Shown here: piece by piece, positions 6,760 through 7,755 of the stretch
Layout: every line of letters starts with the position of its first letter
How positions within the stretch are numbered: the first letter of the stretch is position 1
Assembly: GCA_003455595.1 (NCBI GenBank)
Contig: DMQT01000044.1
Span: 8,660-16,414, forward strand
DNA from: Betaproteobacteria bacterium
GTDB lineage: Bacteria; Pseudomonadota; Gammaproteobacteria; Burkholderiales; Sulfuriferulaceae
Direction: 5' to 3'
Length of the DNA stretch: 7,755 nucleotides
Translations under genes and position numbers: made by a program
The notes under the pieces: generated by a model
What the model saw: only the letters and a program-made list of their open reading frames with translations
Database searches by the model: none
What the model was told of the DNA's origin: nothing

Positions 6760-7755
6760 ATGGTGCTATTGTCGATGCCGATAATGGACATTCTGGCAAC
6801 GATTCCGCTTAAGCTGCTACCGATAGACGTAATGCTTGGCGTCGTCGTGTTCTGGGTCGTGCTCGGCGCGCTCGGTCTGTTGGCGTCGCAGAATCTGCGT
6901 TTTGTTGGGCATGTGTTATTTCCGTTGGGCGCGGTGGGCGGGCTGGTTCTGGCCGGTGCCGGCTTGATCGGCATGGGCGAGCAGCCAGAGACGGCCATTC
7001 TGGCGCTGGGCTTGCCTGGCTTGCCTTTTCACCTACGGCTGGATGCACTGTCGGCATTTTTTCTGGTGCTGCTTGGGGCTGTGTCGGCGGGGATTTCCAT
7101 TTATTCAGCCGGTTATTTTCGTAAAGATGAGGGTCCGCCACCCGGCATTTACGGTCTTCAGTATCACTTTTTCCTTGCCGCGATGGCGCTGGTGATGCTC
7201 GCCGACGACGCGTATCTGTTCATGGTCGCGTGGGAGACGATGGCGCTGTCTTCGTACTTCCTGGTGGTCAGCAACCATAAAGTTCCAGAGGTTCGGCGCG
7301 CGGGTTTTCTGTATCTTTTGATCGCCCACCTTGGGGCCATTGGCATACTACTGAGTTTTGGCGTGCTGCAAGGCGGCCATGGCGATTACACCTTTGCAGC
7401 GATGCGTGCCAGCCAGCACAGCGAATTCTGGGCCAGCGCGACGTTTCTGCTGGCGCTGTTCGGCTTCGGTGCCAAGGCTGGGGTTTTGCCGCTTCATGTC
7501 TGGCTACCGGAGGCGCATCCAGCCGCGCCGTCGCCAGTGTCCGCGCTGATGAGCGGCGTGATGTTGAAAACGGCAATTTATGGCTTGCTACGTGTCACTT
7601 TCGACCTGTTGCAAGCGCAACAGTTATGGTGGGGCGTGCTGGCGCTGCTGTTGGGACTCATCACCGCGCTGTTCGGCGTCATGTTCGCAGCGGTGCAGAC
7701 CGACATGAAGCGTCTGCTGGCTTATTCCTCGATCGAGAACATCGGCATCATTCTG
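6760..7755 (+). CDS. hyfB: HyfB-like proton-conducting membrane subunit (partial, 3' end outside window)
   Basis: The reading frame is open from 6760 to the window end, giving 332 of an expected ~670 residues. The sequence closely resembles hydrogenase-4 component B: 'LRLDALSAFFLVLLG', 'WETMALSSYFLV' (Glu159), 'FGFGAKAGVLPLHVWLPEAHPAAPS' (Lys239 in the GAKAG stretch), 'ALMSGVMLK' (Lys270) and 'DMKRLLAYSSIENIGIIL'. The buried Glu and Lys residues are those used for proton translocation in Mrp/NuoL/M/N-type subunits. The protein would sit in the inner membrane as an antiporter-like module of a Hyf/group-4-type complex. The other subunits, including any hydrogenase or NuoB/D-like catalytic pair, lie beyond the window. 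The start is uncertain: ATG 6760 has only a weak AGAAG upstream, and ATG 6775 or 6784 are possible. An in-frame TGA at 6724 excludes anything longer. Confidence 0.88.
   Translation, partial: MVLLSMPIMDILATIPLKLLPIDVMLGVVVFWVVLGALGLLASQNLRFVGHVLFPLGAVGGLVLAGAGLIGMGEQPETAILALGLPGLPFHLRLDALSAFFLVLLGAVSAGISIYSAGYFRKDEGPPPGIYGLQYHFFLAAMALVMLADDAYLFMVAWETMALSSYFLVVSNHKVPEVRRAGFLYLLIAHLGAIGILLSFGVLQGGHGDYTFAAMRASQHSEFWASATFLLALFGFGAKAGVLPLHVWLPEAHPAAPSPVSALMSGVMLKTAIYGLLRVTFDLLQAQQLWWGVLALLLGLITALFGVMFAAVQTDMKRLLAYSSIENIGIIL

Overview
The window looks like chromosomal DNA of a betaproteobacterium, probably in or near the Nitrosomonadales (Gallionella/Sideroxydans-like or methylotroph-like relatives). 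I infer this from the near-consensus proteobacterial F1 ATPase subunits and the moderately GC-rich coding sequence. No 16S gene or other strict marker is present, so the placement is tentative.

Region 1 (1-2964) is the distal end of the F0F1 ATP synthase operon on the + strand: the 3' end of atpA, then complete atpG, atpD and atpC in canonical order. A textbook intrinsic terminator (2935-2964) closes it. The atpD-atpC gap holds a 7-bp hairpin without a U-tract.

Region 2 (2965-3608) is a comparatively AT-rich 179-base intergenic stretch followed by mscL, the large-conductance mechanosensitive channel. A strong hairpin after mscL also overlaps the end of the convergent gene.

Region 3 (3588-5507) is a head-to-head pair. 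On the minus strand is an atypical short-chain dehydrogenase/epimerase-like protein whose YxxxK catalytic pair is replaced by arginines. On the + strand is a fused [2Fe-2S] ferredoxin-FAD/NAD(P)H reductase. Their start codons are only 21 bases apart.

Region 4 (5507-7755, + strand) has an ion-transporter-superfamily (NhaD/CitM-like) membrane protein overlapping the reductase stop codon as TGATG. After 59 bases comes the first 332 codons of a HyfB-like, proton-conducting antiporter-type subunit, cut off by the window end. Reductase, transporter and HyfB-like subunit all point the same way and may be one transcription unit linking low-potential redox chemistry to ion movement. That link is inferred from gene order alone.

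I saw no tRNA, rRNA, insertion sequence, CRISPR array or phage gene. Nothing here is demonstrably a new system. The reductase-antiporter-Hyf grouping is the part most worth following into the downstream sequence.
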